Origin: Mariniphaga sp.
GTDB lineage: Bacteria > Bacteroidota > Bacteroidia > Bacteroidales > Prolixibacteraceae
Direction: 5' to 3'
Length of the DNA stretch: 54,674 bases
Assembly (NCBI GenBank): GCA_010906965.1
Contig: JAAFHB010000006.1
Coordinates: 1-54,674, forward strand
The notes under the pieces are model-generated. The model worked only from the letters and a program-made list of their open reading frames with translations. It had not been told where the DNA came from and did not search any database. Below, piece after piece: positions 1 to 10,600 of the stretch. Position numbers and translations under genes: made by a program. Position 1 is the stretch's first letter, and every line of letters starts with the position of its first letter.

Positions 1-355
1 AATCTGTTCTTGTATTACCATGTTGAAAATGAATTGATCAACAAAGATAACTTTTATTCTCAAACTATCAACCGTATATTATAATAGAGCCACCATAATT
101 AATATATCGTGTATCGCCAAGGAACTTCATTCAATCCGATGATTTCATTAACCTGCCGCTTTATGCAATTAGTTATCTGTTAAGATAACTCTGGTAGAGG
201 TCGAAATTTTGGCATTTGGAAAAGATAATTTGTGGTTTTTGTAAAACTATATTATAGTCTGGCAAAACCCCCTCACCCGAATTCCGGGCAAAGGGACAAA
301 CTTGATCTAAGATCGAACAACTGGCTAAAAAGTGATTACAAATCTCTGGTTAAAA
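1..355. other. Left edge, no gene recognised
   Basis: AT-rich non-coding stretch downstream of the broken GH43 gene, which is read leftwards. I find no ORF with family features in either strand, no tRNA-like cloverleaf and no transposase remnant. The adjacent hairpin is listed separately. Confidence 0.5.
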
Positions 356-378
356 GGTGACGATTACAATTCGTCACC
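356..378 (-). terminator. Hairpin 3' of the broken GH43 gene
   Basis: A perfect 8-bp stem (GGTGACGA / TCGTCACC) encloses a 7-nt loop. On the minus strand the stem is followed by TTTTAACC. It sits about 58 nt after the stop of the GH43 C-terminal fragment, so it is plausibly that gene's rho-independent terminator. The U tract is short, so strength is uncertain. Confidence 0.45.
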
Positions 379-435
379 AGTGGTTGCAAATTTTTTGCCA
401 TATCCCAGGGAGCAGGTCTGTTTATGCATTTATTT

Positions 436-1369
436 TCACATGTCATTCAGATTCCAACGATCCTTCCATTCAATAACTGCAGAATCGTTTCTAAAAACCA
501 AAGGAAGCCAAACATATCTTGAATCTTCCAAATTTGTTTTTTTCCATCTGTCTGCCATAAATATGTATTTGTCTGATTTTCCATGAATAGGTAATACAAA
601 TGTGCTTTGCGATACAAATGTACTATCAGCCTTAGGTCCAATACATGGATTGTACAATTCTCTTCCATTCGCCTAAAATAGTGTCGGAAACGGCAAGCAT
701 AGCGGGATTAGGCGACCATCCGGTACAGCCTGAAGTAATGAGGTAATATTTATCCTGATGTTTAAATATTGCAGGCGCCTCGCGGCTTTTATCTATGAAA
801 ATCCGTTTTTCAATTCCAGTTGGTTCCAGATAATCATCGGTTAAGAGACTAATGTGCATCACTGCATTTTTTTCGGATGAAAAAATGTGATAAGCTTTAC
901 CATCGTCATCTTTGAACAAGGTCATGTCGCGGCTCATTTGTCCGTTGGGACGCATACTTTCGAGATAGGTGTAAGGCCCTTCAGTGTTATCGGCTGTGGC
1001 TACACCTGCCCGCGAATAGGCATAATCCTCTGAATCTACATGCAGCCACATTACAAATTTCTTTGTTTTATCGTTGTAAATTACCTTTGGTCGTTCCAAT
1101 ACTTTACTGGTATGCAAATCATGAGTTGAATCGGTAAGATTTGGAGCAAGAGCTATACCCAGGTATTTCCAATTGGTTAGATTTACTGATGAGTAACATG
1201 AAATACCACCGGCATTGCAACGATAACATTCCCATGACTGATTGGGAACAAGCCAGGTTTTCCCGCTCTTTATTTCACCAAACCAGTAATAAGTTCCATT
1301 ATGGAACATGATTCCTCCACCACATGTATTGCCAATGCACCAAAATTGCATGGATGTATTAGCATTCAT
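436..1369 (-). pseudogene. GH43-like glycosidase, frameshifted and N-terminally truncated
   Basis: The first 245 codons (1369 to 632) read as a GH43 five-bladed propeller enzyme of the exo-galactanase-like group: a GGG-x-MFHNGTYYWFGE opening, then RDMTLFKDDDGKAY and REAPAIF motifs. The frame ends after WKRI at about 660. The expected next motif (NPCIGPKADSTF, QSTFVLP, FMADRW) continues without a break in the next frame from about 657 to the stop at 436. One single-base indel near 655-665 explains this. The N-terminus has no signal peptide; the usual Asn-Ala-His before the GGG is read as Asn-Thr-Cys, and in-frame stops lie just upstream. Both ends therefore look degraded. A sequencing error could explain the frameshift but not the missing leader. 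It lies downstream of GH105, separated by a strong terminator. Confidence 0.8.
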
Positions 1370-1584
1370 TTATTATTAGCAATTAATGGAAATTTAATAA
1401 TTTTTGACTATTTTTGATCGAAAATCGTTCTTTTTATGATTAATTTTACATAAAATAGATAATAAAAAATTCTTGTACCCTAATAGGTGCCCAAGATTAA
1501 AAATGATCATATATACATTTGATATTCAGCACTAAAGAGCAAAACAACATCATCCGGCTACCCCGACAAAATAAAGTTCAATAT
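1370..1584. other. AT-rich gap upstream of the broken GH43
   Basis: Very AT-rich spacer between the terminator of the GH105 unit and the truncated GH43. No coding remnant of the missing GH43 leader can be read in any minus-strand frame. It may once have held the promoter for the GH43, but I see no convincing -33/-7 pair. Confidence 0.4.
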
Positions 1585-1620
1585 AAAAACCTCTCAAATC
1601 GTTGGATTTGAGAGGTTTTT
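1585..1620 (-). terminator. Strong rho-independent terminator after GH105
   Basis: A perfect 16-bp stem, AAAAACCTCTCAAATC pairing with GATTTGAGAGGTTTTT, has a 4-nt loop (GTTG). Because the stem starts with A's and ends with T's it works as a terminator in either direction. It lies 70 nt after the GH105 stop and closes the long minus-strand unit that starts at the ECF sigma gene. Confidence 0.9.
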
Positions 1621-1690
1621 ATATTTTCACCCTGATCGATTATTGAAATCTATCCTGTGATTTTTTCTGATAAAATTAGTTGAAATTGAA

Positions 1691-2818
1691 TTACCTTAAA
1701 AGTGCAGTGGCACACCACAAAAGAGGCGCTTGTCCATGAAGGTCTCCAACAATACGCTTGCGTTGCATATAATGATTTCTATCGTTTTGAATGTTGGTTC
1801 CCTCACACACTTCAGTAAGTTCATCGTTGGCATTAATGTAATTGGTTAATGCTAACCAACCTTTGTGCGCCGCTGTTCCATAGGTTTTCTGATCGAGCCA
1901 GCCATTTTTCACACCGGTAATCATGGCATAAGTAAACATTGCTGTTCCAGAAGTTTCTTTCCATGCTTCCGGGTCGTCAATAATTTGTCGCCACATGCCA
2001 TCTTTTTCCTGATATTTCAGTAAGGCAGCCATCATTTTACGATAGCCTTCCATGATACGGTTTCGGTTTGGATTGTCATTGGGCAATATTCGAAGGATTT
2101 CAGCCATGCCAACAGCCATCCAACCATTTCCACGCCCCCAGCTGAAAGGTGCATCTGGCGAATGGTAAAACAATCCGTTTGCCAATTGTATTTTATCGAG
2201 GTAAAGTACCATTTCTTTGGCTGCCCGATCGATGTATTTAAGGTCGCCGGTTGCGCGGTAAGCCTGTGCCTGAACGGCTGTAATCATGAACATATCATCG
2301 ATCCAGATTCGGGTTTGCCATGAATATCCCTGCGAAGCAAAATCTTTTTGTTCTGACTTCGCATCTTCAGGCAACGTCCACTGAGTGTCGGCATATTTCA
2401 GACCCAGGTCAAGATATTTCTGTTGTTTGGTTTTTAGATATAATTCAAGTGAAACCGATCCAAACACATTGTTATCAACATGATTTGGTTTGGGTAGAAG
2501 GTTTGCTTCCTTATCGAATAGCGGAGTAAAACGACTTTCGAAACGATTAAAAAGAGCATCATTTTTGGTTACTTCTGCAAACCACATCCCTCCAAGCCAT
2601 GTGCAAACATCAGGATAAGTAATTTGTGTTGGAGGCGTTTCCGGATGGGTATTTCCGTATTTGGAATGAGCAGTTTTCAAAAATTTTTCGGCTATTCGGG
2701 TACCAATTTCTAAAGGCGATTTACCGTTAGGCCAATGTTTTAAGTCATATTCTTTGGATTTGGCATTCAGTCCAAAAACAACAAATAGTAACAAAACAAG
2801 TAAAAGTGATTTCTTCAT
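1691..2818 (-). CDS. GH105 unsaturated rhamnogalacturonyl hydrolase
   Basis: Predicted (alpha/alpha)6-barrel enzyme removing the 4,5-unsaturated galacturonate left at oligosaccharide ends by pectin/rhamnogalacturonan lyases, as in YteR/RhiN. I start at the ATG at 2818 (375 residues), where a clean signal peptide begins (MKKSLLLVLL...LNA, about 19 residues). An upstream ATG at 2878 would put 20 charged or polar residues before it. IWIDDMFM at about 171-178 carries the Asp pair expected at the GH105 active site, and the RGNGW segment follows later. It is the last gene of the SusCD transcript, 92 nt after cstA. Its product, a keto-deoxy uronate, would need import or further breakdown. Family is clear; the exact substrate is inferred. 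Confidence 0.85.
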   Translation of the reverse strand: MKKSLLLVLLLFVVFGLNAKSKEYDLKHWPNGKSPLEIGTRIAEKFLKTAHSKYGNTHPETPPTQITYPDVCTWLGGMWFAEVTKNDALFNRFESRFTPLFDKEANLLPKPNHVDNNVFGSVSLELYLKTKQQKYLDLGLKYADTQWTLPEDAKSEQKDFASQGYSWQTRIWIDDMFMITAVQAQAYRATGDLKYIDRAAKEMVLYLDKIQLANGLFYHSPDAPFSWGRGNGWMAVGMAEILRILPNDNPNRNRIMEGYRKMMAALLKYQEKDGMWRQIIDDPEAWKETSGTAMFTYAMITGVKNGWLDQKTYGTAAHKGWLALTNYINANDELTEVCEGTNIQNDRNHYMQRKRIVGDLHGQAPLLWCATALLR

Positions 2819-2910
2819 AGATTTAGGTTTAAGGTTTTTAAGTTCCATAAAGATAGAATTATAGAAATATATTTTCAAAAAAATCCTGTCGTGACTAAAA
2901 TATTCATTAC

Positions 2911-4362
2911 CTAGGATGCAATTACCTGAGATTCAATTAATCTATTCCTTCTATCTATGTATAAGAAAAACCAGACTGCCGCACCCAATGCAATAACAAG
3001 ACCAACCGATAAGGAAACCATGTACGACAGCCCAAAACCTTCAGGAGCAAATAACAAGTAGCTGGTAATAACGACAGTCATAAACACAGCCGGAATAAGC
3101 GTAATCCAGTAGAATTTCTTTTCCTGAGCCAGGTAAACTGTTATGGCCCAGAGTACAACCATGGCCAAAGTTTGGTTCGACCAAGCGAAATAACGCCAGA
3201 TCACAGCAAAATCGACCAGAGTTAAGCCATAACCAACTGCAAACAACGGAACGCTAATTAGTAGCCTATTTTTGATCGGTCCTTGTTTATAACTCAGGAA
3301 ATCGGCTACGATTAAACGGGCACTTCGGAAAGCGGTATCCCCCGAGGTGATTGGCGCAGCAACCACACCCAATAAAGCTAGCGCTCCACCCACTTTACCA
3401 AGCAGCGAGTTCGAAATTTCGTTCACCACAAATGCTGCGTTTCCTTTGTTGGCAACCATCACATCGTTAAGCGGACCAACTCCATTGTAAAAAGCCATGC
3501 CGATAGCCGCCCAAATCAGAGCTACAATTCCTTCAGTGATCATCGCCCCGTAAAACACTCCCCGACCCTGCTTTTCGTTGGTAATGCACCGAGCCATTAA
3601 TGGAGCCTGAGTGGAATGAAATCCGGAAATGGCACCACAGGCAATCGTGATGAACATCATCGGAAAAATTGGAAACTTTTCGGGTTGATTGTGAAAATTT
3701 GTCAGATTGCTTAAAGTCAATTCAGGAATACGATAACCTTCGACAAAAAGGGCAACCGTTAATCCAACAGCCATAAACAACAGAGCAAAACCAAAAACAG
3801 GATAAATCTTCCCAATGATTTTATCGATAGGCAACATAGTCGCCAAAACGTAATAAATAAAGACAACCCAAACCCAGAAATTCATCGTTAGGGTTTCCGG
3901 AGTTAAGCTCTCCAGAATTTTAGCTGGACCCATAATGAAGACTGCACCCACAATCACCATTAAAACTACTGTAAAACCGCGCATAAACTGTTTGGTGCCA
4001 ACTCCCAGATAAATTCCAACAATTTCGGGAATACTCAAACCATTGTGTTTCACCGATAGCATTCCGGAGAAATAATCGTGAACAGCACCGGCAAATATCG
4101 ACCCCAAAACAATCCACAAAAAGGCAACCGGTCCCCACATGGCTCCTGCAACAGCTCCAAAAATAGGTCCGAGGCCGGCAATATTTAAAAATTGGATCAG
4201 AAAAGTTTTCCACTTAGGCAATGGCATGTAATCCACTCCATCGTTCATGCTCATGGCTGGGGTTTCACGGTTTTTATCAGCCCCAAAAATATTTTCCATC
4301 AACTTTCCGTAGAAAACATAACCCAATACCAAAGCTGCAATCGAAACAAAAAAGGTAATCAT
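2911..4362 (-). CDS. cstA: CstA-family carbon starvation transporter
   Basis: Multi-pass inner-membrane protein of 483 residues, the short Bacteroidota form of CstA (E. coli CstA is about 700). The CstA hallmarks are present: a glycine/alanine-rich block LNIAGLGPIFGAVAGA at about 60-75, the HDYFSGMLS segment at about 94-102, and SGFHSTQAPLMARC in the middle. At least 12 hydrophobic spans are visible. Characterised members take up pyruvate or peptides. Its position between a FAD oxidoreductase and GH105, inside a SusCD transcript, suggests recruitment to import a small product of the pathway; the substrate is not determinable here. The gap to the upstream gene is 45 nt, so it is probably cotranscribed. 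Confidence 0.88.
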   Translation of the reverse strand: MITFFVSIAALVLGYVFYGKLMENIFGADKNRETPAMSMNDGVDYMPLPKWKTFLIQFLNIAGLGPIFGAVAGAMWGPVAFLWIVLGSIFAGAVHDYFSGMLSVKHNGLSIPEIVGIYLGVGTKQFMRGFTVVLMVIVGAVFIMGPAKILESLTPETLTMNFWVWVVFIYYVLATMLPIDKIIGKIYPVFGFALLFMAVGLTVALFVEGYRIPELTLSNLTNFHNQPEKFPIFPMMFITIACGAISGFHSTQAPLMARCITNEKQGRGVFYGAMITEGIVALIWAAIGMAFYNGVGPLNDVMVANKGNAAFVVNEISNSLLGKVGGALALLGVVAAPITSGDTAFRSARLIVADFLSYKQGPIKNRLLISVPLFAVGYGLTLVDFAVIWRYFAWSNQTLAMVVLWAITVYLAQEKKFYWITLIPAVFMTVVITSYLLFAPEGFGLSYMVSLSVGLVIALGAAVWFFLYIDRRNRLIESQVIAS

Positions 4363-4407
4363 GTTAGCTAGTTTAAGTAATTATCTTCATTCGCTAAAAT
4401 ACAGATT

Positions 4408-6063
4408 TTACTGCAGTTTAAGCACCTGATTCTTTTTCTTCAGCGTTTCCTTAAGCACATTGTAATCAACGTCCTGAACTCCAATTCCGCCATCAATTGC
4501 ATTACAAGCCGCAACCGCCGCCGACTGTCCCAAAATCATAAAGACAGGTTCCATACGTATTGAACCATAAGCAATATGGCTTGAGGATACGCAAACAGGA
4601 ACGATCAGGTTTGTACATTCCTCTTTCTTCGGAATAATTGAACCGTACGAAATGGAATAGGGAGCTTTTGGCTCAACGCCAATATCACCTTCATCCTGTA
4701 CAAAACCTTCAGATGTCACATACCGCTGAGCGTTGTGTGAATCCATGGCATACGAACCCATACCAATTGGTTCAGGAACTTCGCGTTTGGCCAACACATC
4801 GTTTTCGCTGGTTACATAGACGCCCAACATCCGGCGTGCTTCGCGAATATACAACTGATGCGGCCAATTTCCGTTATCGGTAAATTCATCTTTTGCCAGA
4901 CCCCAGTCTTGCATTTTGTCGTGAATTTCCTTCGGAACACGGGGATCATTGGCCACGAAATACAACAAACCTTTCTGGTAATCTTCGTGCGCCTTGATGA
5001 TTGCCTTGCGGCGTTCGTAGGTTGCTTCGGGGTAATCGTAATTCATTCCGATGAAATCGCTGCTGAACGGACCATGATTGTTGGTATCAGTTTTTCGGTT
5101 TGGAATCAGGTCAAACTTGTTGAACCACTCCCTCCAGCCTGCATCAAAAACCCTTCCCAGTAATTCATAGTTTGCAGCGTTGTAATTATCTGGTTTTGGA
5201 AAAGGAACACGGTTCTCCGGATGATTGCTCATACACAACCGAAAGCAATAAGCCTGAATTTTGTTATCGCCAGTGCCATTTGCCGCAATTGGTTCAGACG
5301 AAATGCCGTATAGCAGTCCACTTTCAGGTTTTCCCGGAATTTGATACGGATCAATTTTATCTTTGAAGTGATGTCCGTGCTGAAAGACTTCAGCCTGAAC
5401 TCCATTCCAGGTTTCGTTATACACAGAACAGGCTTCGCGGCCAACATGGTACGACACTCCGGCAGCAGCCATCAGGTCGCCTTCGTAAGTAGCATCAATA
5501 AACATTTTTCCGGAAAATATTTTTCCGGAAAGCGTTTTAAATGAAACGATATTTCCGTCTTTTTTAACCATTCCATTGGTCCGGTCGAGCCACTCGTTTC
5601 GCAAAACTGTGATTTTATTTTCAGTAATGAAATCTTCAAAAACCTGCTCGGCCACATGCGGTTCAAAGATCCACATGGTGCGGTTCTCGCCATCCATAGC
5701 CACTGTTCCCTGCCCCTTATTGCCAAATTCCGAATGCTTTTGCCATTTCCAGGTGGAAGAATCGTTGTAATGCAACCAAACGCGGTGGTAAAACTCCCGC
5801 GACAATCCGCCAATGGTCGATTTATTGCCAGTATCGGAAAAACCCAATCCGCCGGAAGAAAGTCCACCCAAATGGGTATCGGGCGACACCACCAAGACGG
5901 TTTTACCAGACTGAACTGCCTCAACCGCGGCTGTTACGGCGGCCGATGTCCCACCATAAATAATGATGTCAGCCTCGTATTCATTTGAATTTTTCGATTT
6001 GCCGGTGCAGCTGCTCAAAAGAAAAACAAAGGCTATAAAAACGTAAAAAGGAATTTTGTTCAT
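4408..6063 (-). CDS. FAD-dependent oxidoreductase lipoprotein (FAD_oxidored family)
   Basis: A 551-residue protein with a lipoprotein signal peptide ending in LLSSC (Cys19), so it is probably tethered to a membrane on the periplasmic or outer side. A Rossmann ADP-binding fold starts at about residue 30 (DIIIYGGTSAAVTAA, with the conserved acidic/VLVV strand after it), followed by HLGGLSSGGLG. These are typical of the PF12831 FAD-dependent oxidoreductases that are common in Bacteroidota glycan loci. REARRMLG and a C-terminal GQSAAVAA block complete the family pattern. The substrate is unknown; a sugar or sugar-acid hydroxyl is a guess. It follows susD after a hairpin-containing 108-nt gap and precedes cstA by 45 nt. 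Confidence 0.75.
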   Translation of the reverse strand: MNKIPFYVFIAFVFLLSSCTGKSKNSNEYEADIIIYGGTSAAVTAAVEAVQSGKTVLVVSPDTHLGGLSSGGLGFSDTGNKSTIGGLSREFYHRVWLHYNDSSTWKWQKHSEFGNKGQGTVAMDGENRTMWIFEPHVAEQVFEDFITENKITVLRNEWLDRTNGMVKKDGNIVSFKTLSGKIFSGKMFIDATYEGDLMAAAGVSYHVGREACSVYNETWNGVQAEVFQHGHHFKDKIDPYQIPGKPESGLLYGISSEPIAANGTGDNKIQAYCFRLCMSNHPENRVPFPKPDNYNAANYELLGRVFDAGWREWFNKFDLIPNRKTDTNNHGPFSSDFIGMNYDYPEATYERRKAIIKAHEDYQKGLLYFVANDPRVPKEIHDKMQDWGLAKDEFTDNGNWPHQLYIREARRMLGVYVTSENDVLAKREVPEPIGMGSYAMDSHNAQRYVTSEGFVQDEGDIGVEPKAPYSISYGSIIPKKEECTNLIVPVCVSSSHIAYGSIRMEPVFMILGQSAAVAACNAIDGGIGVQDVDYNVLKETLKKKNQVLKLQ

Positions 6064-6099
6064 GCCTAATTGATTTAGGATAGTTACTCTGAAAGTAAG

Positions 6100-6152
6100 A
6101 ATAATTGGGCGATCTTAAAAGTAATTGTCAGATTTATGATCGCCCTATTATT
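6100..6152 (-). promoter_or_regulatory. Hairpin between susD and the FAD oxidoreductase gene
   Basis: The arms AATAATTGGGCGATC (6100-6114) and GATCGCCCTATTATT (6138-6152) pair over 14 bp with one T-T mismatch, around a 23-nt loop. No U tract follows on the minus strand, so this looks more like an mRNA 3'-end protecting or attenuating hairpin than a full terminator. That would let susCD transcript exceed that of the downstream genes. The function is inferred from position. Confidence 0.55.
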
Positions 6153-6171
6153 TTAATAATGAATCATTGTA

Positions 6172-7617
6172 TTAATAGCCCGGATTCTGATCCTTTGTGG
6201 GATCAATTGCTGAATTATAGTTTAACTCCGAAACTGGGATTGGCCAAAGAAGATGTTTGTCTGCTACTACTTTACCTGTTGCAGCTAAAATGATCTCTTT
6301 AACTTTACCTGTTCGTTTCAAATCCAGCCATCGTTTGCCTTCAAATTGTGTTTCGAAGCCTCTTTCTCTCAGAACAAGATCATTAAAAGTGTCTTTGTTA
6401 TAATCGGTAAGTTTAAAGTCAACTGATGTATCAGCTATTGTTGGATTTTTTCCATAGGCTCGTCTGTGCACCATGTTGAGTTTCTCGATTGCATCGGCCG
6501 ATGGAGCACCGGATGCTCTGCAATCTGCTTCCGCATACATTAATAACACGTCGGCATAACGGTACAAAGGATAATCATTACCTCCGCCATTGGCATTGGG
6601 CGCTAGCGGATCAATAAATTTCTTGGTTAGTATCGTATTGGCACCAAGCCCGATATTATAGGAATACCACAAGGAATAACGCAGGTCTTTCTTATCCCAA
6701 CTTGCAATTACTGAATTATCAGTACTACTATAAACCGTATAATAACCTCCACCACCGTAGTATTTTGTTCCCGGATGATTAAGATACATCAAATATGCAA
6801 ATCCCAAAGAATTTCCAAGTCTTGAAAATTTCAAATAGAAGATCTCTTCAGAGGTGGTAATGACTTCCGGTCCGAAAATTTTCGAATAATCATCAGCAGT
6901 AGTAACCGGAATTAACGAATATTTATTGGATAATATCACTTCTTTGGCTTTATCGCGAGCCTCAGCATTCTTTCCCTGATTGAAATAAACATCAGCTAAC
7001 AAAGTTTTAGCGGACCATTTTGATGGTTTTCCTGCTAAAGGAGCATTGTCGGGTAAGTTTTCCTCTGCAAATTTCAGGTCGCTATAGATTAATTGATACA
7101 CTTCATCAACTGTATTGCGTTTGATGTTTTGTATCGTCATGTTCTTCTCAGTGCGGACAGGAACGCCACCCCAATTACGAACCATTGTAAAATAAGCAAA
7201 TGCACGTAAAAATTTGGCTTCTGCAATATACTTACAGGTGTCGGCCGGCGTTAGTTTTGTGCCTTTTGGAGTATTCACAATAACTATATTGGCGTTTCTG
7301 ATACTTAAATAAAAATAGCCCCAAAATCCATCTGTCTTGGTTTGATTTGTTCCGTCAAGACCCTGAAAATTACTTAACATCGCATGACTTCCGCGACCAT
7401 ACCCATAATCGGTATAGCATTCCAGCTGAGTTGGATAAAGTCCACCCATGCATCCGCCATCACGTAAAGGAGAATATATCGCTGCGATTGCAGCTTCAAC
7501 TTCTGCAGGTGTGTTGTAAAAGGTTTCCACTGCCAATGATTTTGGCGCTTCAATCAAGGCATCTTTACAGGAGAAAAGGATGAAAGATGCAAGTATGACA
7601 TATAATAATTTCTTCAT
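6172..7617 (-). CDS. susD: SusD/RagB-family outer-membrane glycan-binding lipoprotein
   Basis: 481 residues with a lipoprotein leader, LASFILFSC (Cys17). The N-terminal SusD-like TPR region includes FYNTPAEVEAAIAAIY at about 33-48. RNANIVIVN, YIAEAKFLRAFAYFTMVR and the C-terminal ERGFETQFEGKRWLDLKR are all signature SusD segments. The protein ends with the usual PTKDQNPGY tail. It caps the SusC barrel and hands oligosaccharides to it. It lies 18 nt after susC in the same transcript. Glycan specificity cannot be read from sequence; the surrounding GH105/GH43/GH106 genes suggest a pectic or rhamnose-containing ligand. Confidence 0.95.
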   Translation of the reverse strand: MKKLLYVILASFILFSCKDALIEAPKSLAVETFYNTPAEVEAAIAAIYSPLRDGGCMGGLYPTQLECYTDYGYGRGSHAMLSNFQGLDGTNQTKTDGFWGYFYLSIRNANIVIVNTPKGTKLTPADTCKYIAEAKFLRAFAYFTMVRNWGGVPVRTEKNMTIQNIKRNTVDEVYQLIYSDLKFAEENLPDNAPLAGKPSKWSAKTLLADVYFNQGKNAEARDKAKEVILSNKYSLIPVTTADDYSKIFGPEVITTSEEIFYLKFSRLGNSLGFAYLMYLNHPGTKYYGGGGYYTVYSSTDNSVIASWDKKDLRYSLWYSYNIGLGANTILTKKFIDPLAPNANGGGNDYPLYRYADVLLMYAEADCRASGAPSADAIEKLNMVHRRAYGKNPTIADTSVDFKLTDYNKDTFNDLVLRERGFETQFEGKRWLDLKRTGKVKEIILAATGKVVADKHLLWPIPVSELNYNSAIDPTKDQNPGY

Positions 7618-7635
7618 GATTCTTCGTTTTACTGA

Positions 7636-10600
7636 TTAGAAACCTACTTTAATTCCTAGTGTTATACTCTTTGATGTCGGATATGAGTAGTGATCAATAC
7701 CCTGTGCTGTCGAATTTGCACCTCCCTGTGAGTTTACCTCAGGATCCCACCACGAATATTTTGTCCATGTCAGAAGATTTTGGCCACTGGCATAAATTTG
7801 CAAATTGCGAAACCATTTCATCCCTAATTTTTGAGTAGGTAAAGTGTACATCAGCTGAATATTTCTTAACCTAAGAAAAGAACCATCTTCGACTAACCGG
7901 TCTGAATATCTCATCGATGAACTTCGTGTCAGTACCGGGTATTTTGCATCGGTATTGGTTGGCGTCCAGTGGTCATTGTATACATCTTTGGTCATATTCA
8001 AACCAAAACCATAATCGAGGGTATTACCTACACCGCTCACATTGACAATATCATTGCCTTGCGATCCCTGAAAGAACAAAGTCAATTCGAAATTTTTATA
8101 GCCCATTGTTGAATTTAACCCATAAATGAAATCGGGATTTGGGTCGCCAATAATTGTTTTATCAAATTGATTGATTAGGCCATCAGGAGTTCCATTTGCG
8201 CTTGACAAATCTTTATATATTTCTTTGCCTGTTGCATCGTATCCATCCTTCTTAAAGCCATAAAAAACACCCATTGGCAGACCTTCTCTAAGCAAGCTTG
8301 AATTATCGGAAATAAATGTTACATTGATGCTGCCTGTTAGAATGTCCTGACCACCATAAAGCTTAATTACTTTACTCCTGTTAAAAGCAATGTTGGCATT
8401 CATATCCCATTTGAATTCACCCGTCAATATTTTTGCGTCCAAAGAGAGTTCTAATCCTTTATTTCGGATTTGTCCAACATTCTGAATAGTTTGGGTGAAA
8501 CCAAGTGACGAAGGCAGTTTAACTGAGTTCAATAAATCGCGGGTATTCTTCAAATATGTATCAGCGCTTAGGCGAAACCGGTTATTTAATATGCCAATAT
8601 CAAATCCCATATCTGCTTGTTCAGTTGTTTCCCATCTCAGATCACCCGGCAGTGTTGTTCCGGGCGCAATTGCGTTATATAAAGCATCGCCAAATATAGT
8701 TTTGCTGGAAGATAGCTGATTCAGTGTGGCATAGGCATTAATAGCCTGACTTCCCGTATAACCATAGCTCGAACGAAACTTTAAGTCAGAAATGAATTCA
8801 ACATCTTTCATGAATCCTTCTTCTTTAACTTTCCATGCAAATGCACCTGATGGAAAATAGCCCCATTTACTACCTTCGCTGTATTTTGAAGATCCATCAG
8901 CCCTAATACTTGCAGTAAACAGATATTTGTTGTTAAAGGAATAATTGATACGTCCGAGATACGACATTAAAACTGATTTAGAGTAACTTGAACTTGGTAT
9001 ACCCGGTGTGCTGGCTCCTCCAAGATCAAAATCTTCAGTAACATTACTTAAAAAGCCAATTCCTGATCCACCCAAATAATGATACAAAAAGTCCTGATAG
9101 GTAAATCCAATCACGGCTCCAATGCTATGTTTGTCGTTGATTGTCTTGTTATAGCTTAATGTATTTTCATTTAAAAGGCTCATATTATTTGATGATGAGG
9201 CAGAAGCATTTCCTTGTGAATTTACGAAATTAGTAGTTTGATAATAATCACTTCTGTAATCTGTATTTTCAACTCCACCATAAATTTTCAATTTAAGATC
9301 CTTAATAGGTTCGAATATTAATGAAGCATTAGCCAATACGATATTGCTCTCACCATTATCTATTTGTTCATTGATAAAATTCAATGGATTGATAATTACA
9401 TTAGAGATAAACGGATAAGCTGTTGCTAATACCCTGTATGAACCATTATCATTATATGGAGTAAGTGTAGGAGGTGCCGATATTGCTCCTCCAATAAGCG
9501 ATTGACCTCTGTTTCCACCTGATGAATTCCGACTTGAAGTTGTATTTTTTGTCAATGTTGCTCCATATTCGAACGATAACATTTTATTAATTTCGGTTGT
9601 GAAATAGGCACGCAGAGAATACTTTTTATAATTGCTGCCTTTTATAATTCCCTGTTGATCGAAGACTGTACCGGATACTGAGAATTTTGTTTTTTCATTA
9701 CCGCCATTAATCGATAAGGTATTGTTTGAAATTGGGGCTGACTCAAAAGCCATGTTTTGCCAGTCGAAACCAGCACCAAAACTATTGATCTGATCTTGGG
9801 TGAAATAAGGAGCTAGTTTGTCGTTTGCTGCCTGTTCATTATAGAATGTTGCATATTCTTTAGCATTCATCATTTTAAGCTTTTTGCGCAAAGTTTGAAT
9901 TCCATAACTGGATTCAAAGTCAACAGTAGTTTTCCCTGCTTTACCTCGTTTTGTTGTAATCAATACAACCCCATTGGCTCCGCGTGAACCATATATAGCA
10001 GTAGCCGAAGCATCCTTAAGAATTTCGACACTTTCGATGTCACTATTACTCAAAACTGTAGGATTGCTTCCTGAAAACGGGAACCCGTCAATTACATACA
10101 AAGGTTCATTGCTGCCTTGAATAGAATTTGTACCACGAATACGTACACTTACTGATCCTCCCGGAGCTCCGGTATTTTGTGAAACTTGTACTCCCGGAGC
10201 ACGACCGGAAAGTGATTGCATCACATTAGAAGAAGCAAAAGCCTTTATCTCATTGCTTTTTACAGAGGTGACAGATCCTGTTAAGTCACTTTTTTTCACG
10301 GTACCATAACCTATTGCAACAACTTCTTCAATACCAATGGTTTCATCTGCAAGAGTAATGTTGATTGTTGTTTTGCCACCTACAGCAATCTCTTGTGTTT
10401 TCATTCCCACAAACGAAAACTGCAAAACGCCATTCTCAGGTACGCCAATCGTATAATTTCCTGAATTGTCGGTAATTACACCAGTTGTGGTCCCTTTTAC
10501 TACAACGGAAGCTCCTGGAAGCGAGCCACCCGACGAATCGGAGACTTTACCTTTTACCGTTTTTTGTTGAAGAAGACTTTCAATATTCTTGTTCGCATTT

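Noticed and set aside
5472-5924. 150-codon minus-strand frame overlapping the FAD oxidoreductase
   Set aside because: Same strand, other frame, inside an intact coding region; no recognisable protein features.
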